From Xanthobacteraceae bacterium (GTDB lineage: Bacteria; Pseudomonadota; Alphaproteobacteria; Rhizobiales; Xanthobacteraceae): 12,174 nucleotides of DNA. The stretch lies in the NCBI GenBank assembly GCA_030037185.1, contig JASHRR010000459.1, forward strand, positions 1 through 12,174, read 5' to 3'. Numbering within the stretch: the first letter of the stretch is position 1; each line of letters begins with the position of its first letter. Below the pieces are notes generated by a model, which was given only the letters and a program-made list of their open reading frames with translations, made no database searches and was not told the origin of the DNA. This document shows, piece by piece, positions 1-8,209 of this stretch. The position numbers were made by a program, and so were the translations under genes.

Positions 1-4
1 CGCG

Positions 5-391
5 ATGTCGCTGGAACTGACTTTGCTCGTTTGGTCAGTTGCACTGGCCTTCGTACAGATGCTCGTCGCAGTGTGCGGGACCATGCTGCAATTCGGCCTT
101 CCTGATCTTGCCAGCAATCGGGAGCGGCTGCCCGCAGCGACCGGCTGGGCCGGCCGGGCGCAGCGCGCCCACCGCAATATGCTGGAAAGCCTCGTGCTGT
201 TCGCCGTGCTCGTGCTGGTGACAGAAATCACGAACAAGAACAGCGTCATGACTGGGCTCGGCGCACAGCTGTTTTTGTGGGCGCGCGTGGCCTATGCGGT
301 CATATACGTGATCGGCGTGCCGTGGCTGAGGACCCTGGTATGGGGCATTTCTGCGGTCGGCCTGATTGTCATTTTCCTTCAGCTCGTCTGA
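5..391 (+). CDS. MAPEG family integral membrane protein
   Basis: A 128-aa protein with four hydrophobic stretches (about residues 5-30, 60-75, 85-105 and 108-127), the usual size and topology of the MAPEG family (membrane-associated proteins in eicosanoid and glutathione metabolism). The family hallmark after the first loop is present: a basic, polar loop running into RAHRNMLESL (about residues 54-63). A later WARVAYAVIYVIGVPWLR block is also typical. Bacterial members are thought to act on or with glutathione in the inner membrane, but most, this one included, have no proven substrate. The ATG lies four bases from the window edge, so the ribosome site and promoter cannot be seen and a further-upstream start is not excluded. 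It converges on the acyl-CoA carboxylase gene with a 46-bp gap. Confidence 0.9.
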   Translation: MSLELTLLVWSVALAFVQMLVAVCGTMLQFGLPDLASNRERLPAATGWAGRAQRAHRNMLESLVLFAVLVLVTEITNKNSVMTGLGAQLFLWARVAYAVIYVIGVPWLRTLVWGISAVGLIVIFLQLV

Positions 392-437
392 GGCGGCGAT
401 GGTGGGTTGTCCGGGGCGCCTGATGGTCCCGGCCGTC

Positions 438-2045
<1,608 letters not shown>

Positions 2046-2446
2046 GCGTTCATCCGGTTTGGAGAAACTGCCCCGCGCAGGGAATGGAGGTAAATCGGCC
2101 GCGTTGGAGTCAAACTTTCCCCACCTCACGGCGGGATCGTGATCCATCCGGAGGGTTCATTGATATTCACAAAACCGTCGCGCGGGAAGCCCCTGACTTC
2201 AGTCGGCGGAGGAAAGCGGGCCGCCGTTGAAGCGCCTGGGAATCTATTGCTGAACCTGGGAGCAAGCCGCTCCGCGACACGCTTGAACGCTCGGATGCCG
2301 GCTGCAATTTTTTCGAGACGGCGCGCATAGGCCTTGCTGAAGCTTGGCTGCCGGCTTCGCTTACCCCCGGTTCAAGCCGGGGTTCAGAATGGGCGGCCGC
2401 CCGGCGGGAATAACGCGTCGGTGGAAGCCGGGCGACGGCGCCGGAG
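2046..2446. other. Intergenic region upstream of the carboxylase gene
   Basis: About 400 bp between two genes that both read leftward. No supportable coding sequence. It holds a short GC-rich hairpin at 2365-2382 (CCCCGG, loop TTCAAG, CCGGGG), about 65 bp past the stop of the lipoprotein gene. No run of T follows it on either strand, so it is not a convincing intrinsic terminator. The carboxylase promoter should lie here but I cannot pick it out. Confidence 0.5.
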
Positions 2447-2875
2447 CTATTGTTGCGTCGGCGCCGCTGCGGCGGCTGGTCCCGGGCGTTGTCTTGACGG
2501 CTTTCGCGGACCCGCCTGAGGTGTCACGGGCTCCAGCGACGCGAACAGCGAACTGGGGTTGAGCACCGGCGACGGCGCCTCCATCCAGCCGCCCTCGGAC
2601 ATGCTCGAGTGAACGGTCAATGTTTGCGGCATATATCCGTTCAAGCTAAAGCTCACCGTAAAGTCTTCGGCGGAGCCAATCTGCATGGTGCAGGGCGTAC
2701 GGCATGTCTTCCCAAGCGAGGTCCGCGCATCCGCACCGGGCGGGGTCGATTGGATCAACAGCAGCGTGGTGGTTGGCTTCGGCTTGAAAGCGTTGAAGCC
2801 CGGCATGGAACTGCAAGCCGCTAGTCCGACGCCACAGATCACAACGGTGAGGGCTCGGTGACTGGCTAGCAACAT
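2447..2875 (-). CDS. PEGA-like lipoprotein
   Basis: A 142-aa predicted lipoprotein. The N-terminus has a basic, hydrophobic signal ending in the lipobox GLAAC with the lipidated cysteine at residue 21, so it should be anchored in the envelope. Residues about 41-82 (LLIQSTPPGADARTSLGKTC onward to NGYMPQTLTV) resemble a PEGA-type beta domain: a 'STPPGA' opening, a 'G..CRTPC' turn and a closing 'F.L.GY....TV' strand. Two cysteines within that domain could form a disulfide. The tail from about residue 118 is rich in Pro, Ala and Arg and probably disordered. ATG at 2875 is preferred over an ATG 24 bases upstream because it places the signal peptide at the N-terminus; an AGG lies about 12 bases ahead. 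Divergent from the gene pair at 3159. Molecular role unknown. Confidence 0.85.
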   Translation of the reverse strand: MLLASHRALTVVICGVGLAACSSMPGFNAFKPKPTTTLLLIQSTPPGADARTSLGKTCRTPCTMQIGSAEDFTVSFSLNGYMPQTLTVHSSMSEGGWMEAPSPVLNPSSLFASLEPVTPQAGPRKPSRQRPGPAAAAAPTQQ

Positions 2876-2912
2876 TGGATTACCTATCCGGCGACACACC
2901 CATGATAGTTGG

Positions 2913-2940
2913 TGTATATCAATTGTCGATTTTGTGGCAA
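2913..2940 (-). promoter_or_regulatory. Putative sigma-70-type promoter of the lipoprotein gene
   Basis: Read on the minus strand, TTGCCA (2940-2935) and TATACA (2918-2913) are separated by 16 bp, and the -10 element lies 37 bases from the lipoprotein ATG. The region is a clear AT-rich patch in a GC-rich window. An inverted pair ACACC (2896-2900) and GGTGT (2911-2915) overlaps the expected transcription start and could be an operator. Assigned by pattern only. Confidence 0.4.
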
Positions 2941-3095
2941 ATATGTTGTGCGAACTTTAGCTGTTCCTTCGATCCCGTCGCGCGGCGGCGGCGCAGCTGA
3001 CGCCGGACATGAACAAACCTTCATGGTATCCGGCATGACCGAGTGCTAGTGTCAGCGGCGCGTGCGGTGGATGGGAGGCGACTACTGCGCGTGAC

Positions 3096-3133
3096 CCCGG
3101 CCGCCAGAGCCGTCACTCTCCAAGGCGGCCGGG
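3096..3133 (+). promoter_or_regulatory. Strong hairpin in the leader of the secreted-protein pair
   Basis: CCCGGCCGCC (3096-3105) is a perfect 10-bp inverted match to GGCGGCCGGG (3124-3133). The 18-base loop contains a second small stem, AGAG (3106-3109) with CTCT (3116-3119). It ends 25 bases before the start codon at 3159 and about 12 bases before the GAGG ribosome site at 3146-3149. No T run follows, so it does not look like a terminator. A role in translation control, RNA stability or protein binding is inference. Confidence 0.5.
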
Positions 3134-3158
3134 TGTCTCCGCCATTGAGGCAAAAAAG

Positions 3159-3557
3159 ATGAAGAGCGCTCTCCACAGAATTGCCGTTGCGGCCTTGCTG
3201 CTTGAGCTGGATGCCGCGGTTGCGCTTGCGGATGATCCACCCAAGTTGGACATGACCACAACCTGCGCGGCGGCGGCGCAATACTCCATCTCCGCCGGGC
3301 GGGACAAGGAGGCATGTCTCGGTGACGAGACGACGGCACAAAGCACACTGGCCGAGAACTGGTCGAAATACAACGCTGACGATAAGAACCAGTGCGTTGG
3401 GACCGTAAAGACCGGCGGTCCGCCTAGCTATGTGGAACTGCTGTCCTGTATTGAGATCTTGCGGGACGCCAAGCAAATTCGCGAAGAGGATCCGATCGTG
3501 CGGTCCAGCCAGGCGGCGGAATCTGCGCCTGCAGCGATGCGTCGTCGCCGCAGATGA
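3159..3557 (+). CDS. Secreted four-cysteine protein, copy 1 of a tandem pair
   Basis: A 132-aa protein with a predicted signal peptide cleaved after ALA (residue 24); the hydrophobic core is unusual in carrying Glu16 and Asp18. The mature part has four cysteines (36, 53, 79, 97) and a conserved layout: CxxE-like repeat region, LAENWSKYNADDKNQC, then GGPPSYVELLSCIEI. This matches small exported proteins common in Bradyrhizobium relatives whose function is not known to me. The cysteines could form two disulfides in the periplasm. The tail is Ala/Ser-rich and ends in five arginines. A GAGG at 3146-3149 supports the ATG. The next gene begins 27 bp after the stop and is a paralog, so the two are probably co-transcribed. 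Confidence 0.87.
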   Translation: MKSALHRIAVAALLLELDAAVALADDPPKLDMTTTCAAAAQYSISAGRDKEACLGDETTAQSTLAENWSKYNADDKNQCVGTVKTGGPPSYVELLSCIEILRDAKQIREEDPIVRSSQAAESAPAAMRRRRR

Positions 3558-3584
3558 TTGGTTCTGTGTCGTCGAGGAGGCTTT

Positions 3585-3944
3585 ATGTCGTTTCCCGTGT
3601 ACGCCGTGATGCTCAGTTCACAGCTGATCGTCGCGGTTGCCGATCATGTTCCTCAGTTCGATGTTGGGCCAAGCTGCCGTGAGTCGACCGTTCCGGATTG
3701 CCAGACCATGGAGGGTTTTGCTCGCGACAAGCTCATCAAAGATTGGCCGACCTTCACGGCGCATGACCGGGCGATGTGCGTGATGGAAGAACAAATGTCA
3801 GGACCGCCGAGCTATGTCGGGTGGCTGACTTGCCTTGAAATCAACGCGAATGCACGCAGCCCTGAGGCAAACAGCGCCGTCACCGGTGCTCCCGCCGTCG
3901 CTGCCAGGCCTGAAAGGCACGGCCGCACCCGCAGAAAACAATGA
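3585..3944 (+). CDS. Secreted four-cysteine protein, copy 2 of a tandem pair
   Basis: A 119-aa paralog of the preceding gene. The start at 3585 is set by an excellent GAGGAGG (3574-3580) four bases upstream; a GTG/ATG nine codons earlier lacks such a site and would spoil the signal peptide. Predicted cleavage follows AVA (residue 19). Cysteines fall at 31, 39, 65 and 83. The last two are exactly 18 residues apart, as in copy 1, and flank the shared SGPPSYVGWLTCLEI block; the DWPTFTAHDRAMC segment matches NWSKYNADDKNQC. The C-terminal tail is basic (HGRTRRKQ). Copy 1 has a longer spacing between its first two cysteines. Function unknown; likely periplasmic or secreted. Confidence 0.85.
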   Translation: MSFPVYAVMLSSQLIVAVADHVPQFDVGPSCRESTVPDCQTMEGFARDKLIKDWPTFTAHDRAMCVMEEQMSGPPSYVGWLTCLEINANARSPEANSAVTGAPAVAARPERHGRTRRKQ

Positions 3945-4228
3945 GAAGAAACAGGGGGCGGCCTTGCGGTCGCTGCTTTCATTCCCGGCTTTGCCCGTTT
4001 GATACCGCGGCCGGTGATCCGGTAGACCCAGTGCGCCAACCGTGATGTCTGCGACGTTGTGCGTTGCTGCCCCTCAATCTCCGAGCCCGGCCGGCAGGCA
4101 GTCGAGCCGCAGCAGCGCGCTATCCTTGAGCGTTGCGCCCGGGCGAAGGCAGCGCTTGCCACCTGTCACGTCCGGCGTCAGAGTTGAGAAGCTGAGGTGT
4201 GCCGACACAATTTCGTGGGAGACAAGTC

Positions 4229-4486
4229 ATGACAAGATTGCTTACCGTCCTCGCCGCGGCTTGCATATTTGCCACGGCTTCGGCCGCCACCGCGCCCGCG
4301 CAGGTCACCGGTATCCGGCATATCGATGGGTCATGGACATTCGTGGATGCAAAGGGTCGAGACATCCATAAGGATTACGACGCTGGACAAGCGGCACGGG
4401 ACGGAAAACGAGGAAACCGCCACCGGACAAGGCCCGACCGGGAGGGCCATTGGGTTGGCGGCTATCTGCCTTGGCAAGCGCGCTAG
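4229..4486 (+). CDS. Small exported protein, unknown function
   Basis: An 85-aa protein. The start ATG at 4229 has GGGAGA (4217-4222) six bases upstream and begins a clean signal peptide (MTRLLTVLAAACIFATASA, cleavage after residue 19). An earlier in-frame ATG at 4199 would bury the signal. The mature 66 residues contain GSWTFVDAKGRDIHKDY followed by a very basic stretch (about residues 58-72) and end GGYLPWQAR. I do not recognise a family. The stop codon sits in the middle of a 14-bp perfect palindrome (4478-4491). No cysteine in the mature part, unlike its neighbours. Confidence 0.65.
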   Translation: MTRLLTVLAAACIFATASAATAPAQVTGIRHIDGSWTFVDAKGRDIHKDYDAGQAARDGKRGNRHRTRPDREGHWVGGYLPWQAR

Positions 4487-5057
4487 CGCGCCCCAACATT
4501 GGACCTCGCCCGCCTTCGCCGGCTTCAGCTGACCGTGGAGGGCTCAGGCACTGCTCGCGCGGCGGCGAATGCGCGCCGAAGTCGGGCTGTCGACTGCGGC
4601 GACGACCTGCGTGCCGGTGCCACCCCTCCGCACGCTCCGACGAACCGGCATCAGACAGCGCGTGGCGCCTCGCGCGCCTCTGGCGTGCGACGTTCGTCGC
4701 GGGCGCATACAACGTGATCTCGGGTTTGCGCGCCAATTCGCCGATTCCAGAAAGATGTATCGAACGCCCAGACCATAGGCCGTCAGGCCGGCGCTTGTGC
4801 ACAGGGGCGGCCGGCAAAAGCGCGCCGCGGTCGCTTGCGCGTGCCCGTTGCGGTCTAAGCCGGGTCTAAGCCTGGTCTAAGCCCCATGCCAACATTTTTT
4901 GGGCCGCCGCGAGGCGCTTCGCGAACTTCGATAACCAGCCTGTGATGGACGTTTGATCATGATTTGTGTTGATATTCTATGTTCGCAAGATAACCTTTCT
5001 ATGCAAACTTAATGCAACCTAGAGTGGCCTTGAGCCAAAACTTAGAGGGAGAAACGG
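4487..5057. other. Intergenic region with three phased 11-bp repeats
   Basis: About 570 bp without a supportable gene. Long open frames here have Arg/Pro/Ala-rich translations and no ribosome site, as expected by chance in GC-rich DNA. From about 4890 the sequence becomes AT-rich and presumably holds the promoter of the gene at 5058; a weak candidate is TTGATA (4969-4974) with TAACCT (4991-4996). A triple direct repeat lies at 4852-4883. Confidence 0.5.
4852..4883 (+). repeat. Three direct copies of GGTCTAAGCC at 11-bp spacing
   Basis: GGTCTAAGCC occurs at 4852-4861, 4863-4872 and 4874-4883, each separated by one variable base. The 11-bp period is close to one turn of B-DNA, so a protein binding each copy would sit on one face. 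It lies about 175 bp upstream of the exported-protein gene at 5058. No open frame clearly crosses it. Operator function is inference. Confidence 0.8.
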
Positions 5058-5312
5058 ATGCGCCAATTTATGATGACGGTGACGGTTTTGACCGCATTTG
5101 GAGCCCTGGTGGCTTCCGCACAGGCCGATAACCTGCAGGGAGCGCCGACGAAGAACGGAAATCAGTGCTTTAAGTATGCCACCGGCGTCGATCAAAAGGA
5201 TGGCCGGTTCGGCAGCTGGGGTGCCTGTCCGCAGGCGGCGAGCACAAGCACAGCTCCAGCTCCGGCTCCAGCACGTCGGTCCACTCGTCGCAGTCGCACC
5301 GCCTCGCACTGA
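5058..5312 (+). CDS. Small exported two-cysteine protein
   Basis: An 84-aa protein with a signal peptide cleaved after SAQA (residue 23). The mature core is about 35 residues, GAPTKNGNQCFKYATGV followed by DGRFGSWGACPQ, with cysteines at 37 and 57 that could pair. A low-complexity Ala/Pro/Ser/Arg tail (from about residue 60) follows. The core resembles small exported proteins I associate with Bradyrhizobium relatives; no function is known to me. GAGGGA (5045-5050) stands seven bases before the ATG; in-frame ATGs at codons 5 and 6 are worse placed. A strong terminator follows 8 bp after the stop, so this is probably a single-gene transcript. Confidence 0.83.
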   Translation: MRQFMMTVTVLTAFGALVASAQADNLQGAPTKNGNQCFKYATGVDQKDGRFGSWGACPQAASTSTAPAPAPARRSTRRSRTASH

Positions 5313-5320
5313 GCTCCCCC

Positions 5321-5369
5321 GTCAGCGCATGAGACGTTCTTGCAGGGCGGGGCATGCGCTGACTTTTTT
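5321..5369 (+). terminator. Intrinsic terminator
   Basis: GTCAGCGCATG (5321-5331) is a perfect 11-bp inverted match to CATGCGCTGAC (5353-5363), with a 21-base loop, followed at once by six T (5364-5369). It begins 8 bases after the stop of the gene at 5058-5312 and separates it from the DUF3551 gene. Confidence 0.88.
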
Positions 5370-5474
5370 GTTTTGAGCCGTTAGCGGCCGCCTCACGCCG
5401 GCGGCGCGCCGGGCTTGAGTAACAACCAGAACGGTCGGACACTGGCTCCACCCGAAGAAGGAAAGGAGATGCCT

Positions 5475-5738
5475 ATGCGCAGGTTGCTGATTTCGTTAGG
5501 GCTCGTTTCTTCAGCGTTGCTCGCAGCGCCCGCAACATCGGCGGCACAGTACGCGGTCGACCAATATCCCTGGTGCTGGGAGGTCAGAGGCGGCGGGACT
5601 CGGTCGTGCTATTATGCGACCTGGGAGCAATGCTTTAACGACGCGTTTTACCGCGGCGGCTTCTGCGTCCCGAGCCCTTACTATCATCCGCGAGCCGCTC
5701 TGCGCTCGCGTGGTCATCGGCATTTGCGATCCCAATAA
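5475..5738 (+). CDS. DUF3551 family small exported protein
   Basis: An 87-aa protein: signal peptide (MRRLLISLGLVSSALLAAPATSA, cleavage near residues 23-24), then the DUF3551 pattern YPWCWE, SCYYATWEQC, YRGGFC, SPYYHP. Cysteines lie at 34, 45, 53 and 64. DUF3551 proteins are short, exported, of unknown function, and mostly found in Bradyrhizobium and related Rhizobiales, often in many copies per genome. Start choice: AAGGAG (5463-5468) stands six bases before the ATG at 5475, whereas the in-frame ATG at 5469 directly abuts it. The C-terminal tail is Arg/His-rich. A frameshifted relative follows immediately at 5757. Confidence 0.9.
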   Translation: MRRLLISLGLVSSALLAAPATSAAQYAVDQYPWCWEVRGGGTRSCYYATWEQCFNDAFYRGGFCVPSPYYHPRAALRSRGHRHLRSQ

Positions 5739-5756
5739 GCGCCCGGTCGACCGCGA

Positions 5757-6031
5757 CGCCTGTTCGCATTTTGCGGACACGCTGCCGGACTCGTCCTGTC
5801 TGCGGTGTTCGCCGGGTCGGGAAAGGTAGACGCGTATGTAAGCTATCCGTGGTGCATCATAGGAGACACCAGAGCCGTTGATTGCGTCTTTTCGAGCCGT
5901 GAGCAGTTGCTCAGGATGGGAGGAATCGGGGTTTTGGCGGCCAGTGCATGAAGAATCCTTTTTACAATGCGGCCCCTGCCGGCCTTCCAGTTACAGTCAA
6001 AAAGCGGTCCAGGACCAAGAAAAAGACCTAG
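5757..6031 (+). pseudogene. Frameshifted DUF3551 paralog
   Basis: In the frame of codon 5739 one reads a hydrophobic leader (LFAFCGHAAGLVLSAVFAGS) and then YPWCIIGDTRAVDCVFSSREQ, a DUF3551 start. That frame then runs out (stop at about 5951). The rest of the protein continues in another frame: GFGGQCMKNPFYNAAPAGLP, then a Lys/Arg tail, to a TAG at 6029-6031. Bridging the two around 5907-5915 gives EQC...GGQC with the cysteine spacing of the intact neighbour (8 and about 12 residues). No ATG or ribosome site is seen for the first part. Both a lost start and a net two-base insertion (or one-base loss) point to a decayed duplicate of the gene at 5475. Confidence 0.75.
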
Positions 6032-7127
6032 CGTCAAACAAAGGAAGCGAGGCCCGATCGCGGCACAAACGGGCCGCGGTGGCGCTGTTGCGGGGCAAAA
6101 AGGCCGCTCATTCGTCTCCCTGCGACCGAGAAACCGAGGCGCGGGGTTCGCTCGCTGGCAGATTCCGTCAACGGAAATTAAGGCGAGCCGAAGAGGGACT
6201 GCCCAGCAACTACAGCACTAAAATGCCTTTCCGCGCGCGGTTGTATTTGGCGCCGCCGCCGGAGGAACCGCAAGTCCGCCAGAGCCTTGGCGAAGTTGCC
6301 CAGTACCCGGCGTTGATTGCGTCGGCATTGCCGCTCTGAAAGGGCCGCTCGCCCATCTCGCCGGTTTTTAAGCCGCGAACTTGGGTAGGCACGCAATGGC
6401 CGGCCGCCACGGCGCGCCTCCGGCTGACACAACTTCGATCCTGGTGCGACGAACTAGCTACAGCCTTAGGTTGAGAGAGAGCCGGGTCCGGCCGCTGATC
6501 AGACAACCGTCTGCTACCGACAACTGTCGGCCAACAGATCGCGGAGCATCGACATTGCCTCGATCGGATGCCGACCGCGTTGATGCCGGGGCACATCGAT
6601 CGGGACTTCTCTCTTTCAATGACGCTGCATGGGTTTTGACCTGGGCGATTAAATCGCCGGGTGAGCCCCACCCGCAACATCGGGCCTATCCGCATACTGC
6701 CGGCTTCGTAACGACGACCGATTCTCCACACCATGATGCGCCATGACAAGGCCGCAAAGCCGATGGCATCCGCAGGTGGCGAAGCGTTAATCGGTCGACC
6801 ACGCCAAGACATCGAAGTGATCTTGCGGGTTTCTCTCGACCGGGGTCGCAATCGGCAAACATCGCGTTCGTGCTCTGCTGCGCGCTTCGTAAGTCGAGGG
6901 CTGAACATACCGGGGCGCCTGCCGCCTCTTTGTAGCGACGCTGGATACATCCAAAAATAGTGGATGAAAAATAGGTTCAATCACATATTGTCGAGATGTT
7001 GCATATCGGCCACTGCTCGAGCCGAAAAAACAGATGAAAAAGTTTAAGCCATTAACTCGCCAAGATTAGAAACGGTTTTTGAGTGAGCCGACCGCAGCAC
7101 GAGGGGGCGTCGGCAGGGAGGATGGAA
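6032..7127. other. Gene-poor stretch of about 1.1 kb
   Basis: No coding sequence that I can support. The longest open frame, on the minus strand (about 6210-6980), translates to an Arg-, Ser- and Cys-rich sequence without recognisable motif, signal or ribosome site, and I treat it as chance. The plus-strand frames are similar. The last 170 bp (from about 6950) turn AT-rich and probably hold the promoter of the small gene at 7128. The region could be eroded coding DNA, but nothing I can name remains. Confidence 0.45.
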
Positions 7128-7334
7128 GTGAGTGTAGAACAGTTTCGGCAGCGCGCCGATGAATGTCGCCGCCTCGCGGCCGTCGCTAGTAACGACCGCG
7201 ATAAGGCGTTTTGGTTGGGACTAGTGCAGCGTTGGCAGGCGCTGGAAAGTCAGAAGCTTCAGCAAGCTTCGCGAGTGCGAGATAAGAGCCGGTCGCCACT
7301 CAGGCGACAAGCGCAATTGCCAGTCGAGGGCTGA
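7128..7334 (+). CDS. Small conserved rhizobial protein (EQFRQRADECRR type)
   Basis: A 68-aa protein without signal peptide. The first 45 residues, SVEQFRQRADECRRLA then DKAFWLGLVQRWQALE, read as two amphipathic helices and match short cytoplasmic proteins that are frequent in Bradyrhizobium and other rhizobia; no function is known to me. The tail is basic and less ordered. The GTG at 7128 is preferred because AGGGAGG (7115-7121) lies six bases upstream. An in-frame ATG at 7122 directly follows that site and is a close alternative (two extra residues); a GTG at 7083 is less likely. Confidence 0.78.
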   Translation: MSVEQFRQRADECRRLAAVASNDRDKAFWLGLVQRWQALESQKLQQASRVRDKSRSPLRRQAQLPVEG

Positions 7335-7425
7335 GTTTCGAAACAACGGTCTGGCCGGGGAGGAATGGCGGAGGCCTTTCAAGCCCACGATCCACGTTCG
7401 CGCCTTGAAAAAAAGCAGGTCAGTC

Positions 7426-7452
7426 GCGTTGCTCGCTCCCCGCGAGCAACGC
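7426..7452. other. Perfect 11-bp hairpin
   Basis: GCGTTGCTCGC (7426-7436), loop TCCCC, GCGAGCAACGC (7442-7452): a perfect 11-bp stem with a five-base loop. On the minus strand it is followed, after 11 bases, by seven T (7414-7408). It may therefore be a poorly spaced terminator for the gene ending at 7589 on that strand. A protein-binding site or repeat element is equally possible. Confidence 0.6.
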
Positions 7453-7588
7453 CCCGGCCTTTACAGACCCGGGAACGTAAAGTCGGGGTCGCCACAAGGT
7501 ATGGTAGCAGACAGAAGCTTGCCGATGCCACCCGGCCGTGCTTCCACGTCTCAGCGGTCGCGGCACACCCAATCGCTCGAAACCGCCG

Positions 7589-7852
7589 CTAGGCCCGCCG
7601 CACTGCCATTAGCCGTTCCGGCTCAGCGCCGAATTTTTTAGCGGCGACTTCGGTTGCTTCGTCAGCGGTACTTGCGTCAACCGTCCCGAGCCATTTGGCT
7701 GGCCCATCGGCCAGATAGACGCTCCAAGAGAGGAGGGGCTCACCGAGCATCGGCAGAGCTTCGAGGTGTGTTCGCTCGCTCCCGAGCGACGCAAAAGCGT
7801 CGGCTAAAAAACCCCACGCGCGAGAAGTCCAAAATCCAAATTGCGTACTCAT
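7589..7852 (-). CDS. Small conserved protein, unknown function
   Basis: An 87-aa protein starting MSTQFGFWTSRAW; GGGGAGG sits just upstream of the ATG at 7852 and decides the start over an upstream in-frame ATG at 7933. The C-terminal half (from about residue 42: SWSVYLADGPAKWLGTVDAS, then EVAAKKFGAEPERLMAVRR) resembles short rhizobial proteins of the form 'W.V......GTV.A.d...A...A...F.....R..A.R'. I know of no assigned role. No signal peptide or membrane segment. It reads against its neighbours on both sides and appears to be a single gene. Confidence 0.75.
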   Translation of the reverse strand: MSTQFGFWTSRAWGFLADAFASLGSERTHLEALPMLGEPLLSWSVYLADGPAKWLGTVDASTADEATEVAAKKFGAEPERLMAVRRA

Positions 7853-8209
7853 GCCTCCCCTCGGTGGTTGTCGCCTCCAGGTTCCTGCGGCGCGTGGGGT
7901 CTTGCAGCAAGAGCACCTGGGACGGTCAAGCACGTCGCGGCCGCAGATCGCTAAGCGGCCAGCATACTTTGTAGGAATTCCGGCTTTGACGATTTGTTCC
8001 CTGGGGACGTGGATTTTTTTCGCTGGCCAGCAGGACCGGTGATTTCGACGGGGATTTGACTTGCGCGTTCCTCAGACAATTCACATTCTCAAGGAAACAC
8101 GCTGGCGGGATGCGCGCGTATTTGCAAACGAGGAAAAGCCAGCGGTGGTCGACCAGCGTTGATGAGGTTGCAGCACAGCAGGGTAGCCGACAGACAGCAG
8201 GGAGCCCAC
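7853..8209. other. Divergent intergenic region
   Basis: About 360 bp between the leftward gene starting at 7852 and the rightward candidate at 8210. No gene is supported. It contains a 10-bp palindrome GCTGGCCAGC (8022-8031) after seven T (8014-8020). No promoter could be assigned with confidence. Confidence 0.4.

Noticed and set aside
2365..2382. CCCCGG/CCGGGG hairpin downstream of the lipoprotein gene, considered as terminator.
   Set aside because: Only a 6-bp stem and no T run on the relevant strand.
4305..4817. Minus-strand open frame of 170 codons overlapping the small exported-protein gene at 4229.
   Set aside because: No ribosome site and a composition typical of chance frames; the plus-strand gene has a signal peptide and a Shine-Dalgarno site.
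6210..6980. Minus-strand open frame of 256 codons in the gene-poor region.
   Set aside because: Arg-, Ser- and Cys-rich translation, no ribosome site, no signal or motif; long chance frames are common in GC-rich DNA.
8003..8020. GTTCCCTGGGGAC followed by T7, considered as plus-strand terminator.
   Set aside because: The stem is five pairs including a G-T, the loop is three bases, and no plus-strand gene ends just upstream.
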